Assembly: GCA_947652805.1 (NCBI GenBank) | Contig: CANTEM010000002.1 | Location: forward strand, 1 to 31,615 | From: an uncultured Clostridia bacterium | GTDB taxonomy: Bacteria > Bacillota > Clostridia > Oscillospirales > CAG-272 | Direction of reading: 5' to 3' | DNA: 31,615 nt | Shown here: positions 30,100-31,615 of the stretch, one piece after another | How the letters are laid out: the number at the start of each line of letters is the position of its first letter | Position numbering within the stretch: position 1 is the first letter of the stretch | Position numbers and translations under genes: made by a program | Notes under the pieces: model-generated | What the model saw: the letters and a program-made list of their open reading frames with translations, nothing else | Told to the model about the DNA's origin: nothing | The model's database searches: none

Positions 30100-31176
30100 A
30101 TGAAGAAAAAAGTCGGAATCGTCGGCTATGGCGGCATGGGTCAGTGGCATGCATGCAGCATCACCGGCACCACATATCTGGAAGCAATCCCCTTCGAAAA
30201 AAGCGACGTTGCGGAAGTCGCCGGTGTATATGACATTGATCCGGAGAAATGCCGCAAGGCGCAGAAGGATGGATACACTGCATATGACTCCCTGGACGCG
30301 CTGCTTGCAGTCCCGGATATAGATATTATTGTAGTTGCCACTCCTAACGATGTCCACGAATCCATTGCCGTCCGTGCAATGGAAGCAGGCAAGCATGTAA
30401 TCGTAGAAAAACCGGTTACCATGTCCTGCGAGGCGTTGGACGCAATGATCGCTGCGGCGGAGAAAAACGGCAGAATGTTTTCTGTGCATCAGAATCGGCG
30501 GTTTGACGATTATTATGTAGCGATGAAGAAGCTGGCGGATGAAGGTGCAATCGGCGATATCATCAGTATCGAGTCCAGAATCCACGGGGACCACGGCGTT
30601 CCGGGAGACTGGCGCAAAACCGTAGAGCAGGGCGGCGGCATGCTCTACGACTGGGGCGTGCACATGCTGGACCAGCAGCTTTGGATGCTGGGATACGATG
30701 TGGACCGGGTATATGCGCATTTCGACTATCTCACAGGGATTCCTGTAGATGACGGCTGCTATGTGGATGTATTTTTGAAAAGCGACAAGGTGCTGCATAC
30801 GGAAATCTGCACCTATAACTTTATTCCCCTGCCTATGATGTACATGCGGGGCAGAACCGGTACCGCATTGTTCGGCACATGGGGCGATGATATCCAGGTG
30901 GTGCGCTGCACCGACTGGGGCGATCACGACAGCATCCTGCCGGTGAAAGCTGCTGCGGGACTGACTAAGACTATGGCGCCGCGGGCAGACCGGTCTATGG
31001 AGCAGTTTACCGTAAAGCTTCCGAAAACAGATGTCCACAATTATTACCGGAATTTCTGCGCTGCAATCGACGGGACGGAACCGCTCCTTGTTACCCATGA
31101 GCAGATGCGCGTAGTCATGCGGGTAATTATGGCAGCGTTTGAGTCTGCAAAAACCGGCACTGTAGTTAAATTTTGA
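30100..31176 (+). CDS. Gfo/Idh/MocA-family NAD(P)-dependent oxidoreductase
   Basis: A 358-residue dehydrogenase of the glucose-fructose oxidoreductase/inositol dehydrogenase family. The N-terminal Rossmann fold begins with GIVGYGGMG (6-14) and continues to VATPNDVH and the conserved EKPV (E103, K104), where the lysine is usually catalytic. The C-terminal alpha/beta domain holds GGGMLYDWGVHMLDQ, providing the Asp and His found in active members. The substrate is probably a sugar, inositol or sugar acid, but nothing nearby identifies it: no transporter, kinase or isomerase is adjacent. It is a single-gene unit with its own promoter and terminator. AGGTCAGGA lies ahead of the ATG. Confidence 0.92.
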   Translation: MKKKVGIVGYGGMGQWHACSITGTTYLEAIPFEKSDVAEVAGVYDIDPEKCRKAQKDGYTAYDSLDALLAVPDIDIIVVATPNDVHESIAVRAMEAGKHVIVEKPVTMSCEALDAMIAAAEKNGRMFSVHQNRRFDDYYVAMKKLADEGAIGDIISIESRIHGDHGVPGDWRKTVEQGGGMLYDWGVHMLDQQLWMLGYDVDRVYAHFDYLTGIPVDDGCYVDVFLKSDKVLHTEICTYNFIPLPMMYMRGRTGTALFGTWGDDIQVVRCTDWGDHDSILPVKAAAGLTKTMAPRADRSMEQFTVKLPKTDVHNYYRNFCAAIDGTEPLLVTHEQMRVVMRVIMAAFESAKTGTVVKF

Positions 31177-31181
31177 AAATT

Positions 31182-31210
31182 AAACTCCCCCTGAACAGGG
31201 GGAGTTTTTT
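31182..31210 (+). terminator. Intrinsic terminator of the oxidoreductase gene
   Basis: AAACTCCCCCT and AGGGGGAGTTT pair around GAAC and run into T6, starting 6 bases after the stop. The arms are nearly identical to those of the glnN terminator at 4171. Confidence 0.92.
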
Positions 31211-31380
31211 AAGGCTCCCCCCAGTAAAGGGAGCTGTCGCCAAGCGAAGCGACGGCGACTGAGGGATTGTCCTGCTATCATTTTAAACAATCTGCAAATC
31301 GGCAGAAAAACAATCCCCCACCCGCTACGCGGGAGCACCCTAGGATCCGCTACGCGGCTCCAGCACAAGGGGGCCTTTTT
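31211..31380. repeat. Dispersed palindromic repeat (copy 7, full length)
   Basis: The core 31261-31319 (59 bp, slightly shorter than the others) is bounded by GAGGGATTGT and ACAATCCCCC and contains ATCATTTT and CAAATCGGCAG. Left stem GTCGC-caagcgaa-GCGAC; right stem CCGC-tac-GCGG; tail GGATCCGC-tac-GCGGCTCC and AAGGGGGCC plus T5. It sits directly after the oxidoreductase terminator. Confidence 0.8.
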
Positions 31381-31427
31381 ATTTCTACTGTGCGACAGTT
31401 CCCTTGCTTGACAACAGGTTCTTACTT

Positions 31428-31615
31428 TTACACCTGCCGTAGTTTTTGTATGGCTTCTTCTTTTGTAGATACAAAAAAGAAATCGTTTCCATTATTGGAT
31501 TCATAAATAAAATCTTTCAGCGGCTTGCTGGTATAACGGGAAAAGTCACCGTAAATGGCAGCTTTTACATGATAGTTTATAAATTTCTGCAAGATTTCTC
31601 CTGCTATCCCTGTAC
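31428..31615 (-). CDS. DUF4180-family protein (C-terminal part, runs off the window)
   Basis: On the minus strand an open frame enters from the window edge and ends at TAA (31430-31428), giving the last 61 residues. They read TGIAGEILQKFINYHVKAA, then YGDFSRYTSKPLKDFIYES, NNGNDFFFVSTKEEAIQKL. This strongly resembles the C-terminus of DUF4180, a small widespread family of unknown function found in Firmicutes. The start codon and the N-terminal half lie beyond 31615. No clear terminator follows the stop within 50 bases. Confidence 0.8.
   Translation of the reverse strand, partial: TGIAGEILQKFINYHVKAAIYGDFSRYTSKPLKDFIYESNNGNDFFFVSTKEEAIQKLRQV

Noticed and set aside
30022..31098. Minus-strand open frame of 358 codons opposite the oxidoreductase
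   Set aside because: It mirrors a well-supported gene with promoter and terminator and shows no recognisable motif.

Overview
The window looks like chromosomal DNA from a Gram-positive, probably gut-associated member of the Clostridia (Oscillospirales/Ruminococcaceae-like is my inference). The reasons are strong GGAGG-type ribosome sites, a type III glutamine synthetase, ECF vitamin transporters under riboswitches, a Bce-type peptide sensing/resistance module, a CsoR copper operon, an (S/P)PxTG-type wall anchor and a family of palindromic intergenic repeats. No rRNA, tRNA, transposase, phage structural gene or CRISPR array is visible.

Layout. 1-1880: an SGNH/GDSL hydrolase translationally coupled to mnmA. 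2004-4202: glnN with its own promoter, leader hairpin and terminator. 4251-4522: repeat element. 4703-7508: a VanR/OmpR-type response regulator and a multi-membrane-pass histidine kinase. 7511-14095 (minus strand): the most interesting part, a five-gene operon behind a cobalamin riboswitch. It encodes a small HNH-associated-repeat protein, a wall-anchored alpha/alpha-barrel protein, a lipoprotein with a transcobalamin-like C-terminal domain (DUF4430), an EcfT protein and an 880-residue A-A'-S ECF fusion. The two extracellular proteins correspond to the two halves of animal intrinsic factor/transcobalamin, so I read this as a split B12-capture and uptake system.

14121-15469 (minus): a GH25 lysozyme with a duplicated C-terminal module. 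15547-18599 (plus): a copper operon with a CsoR operator inside the promoter, csoR, and copA fused in frame to a copZ domain that has its own ribosome site and start. 18618-20597: two nucleoside hydrolases behind a leader that looks like an attenuator. 20599-21738 (minus): phosphofructokinase. 21811-26601 (minus): a complete Bce-like module (response regulator, intramembrane-sensing kinase, operator, ABC ATPase, FtsX-like permease). 26916-28558 (plus): a CE1-like esterase and a cell-wall amidase lipoprotein. 28570-29604 (plus): a TPP riboswitch and a ThiT-type thiamine S component with a C-terminal extension. 30030-31210 (plus): a Gfo/Idh/MocA oxidoreductase. 31428-31615 (minus): the C-terminus of a DUF4180 protein that runs off the window.

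At least six intergenic regions carry copies or fragments of one repeat family. It has a core of about 64 bp bounded by the inverted repeat GAGGGATTGT/ACAATCCCTC, flanked by hairpins whose stems change sequence but keep pairing. All functional statements come from reading motifs and context; no database search was run.
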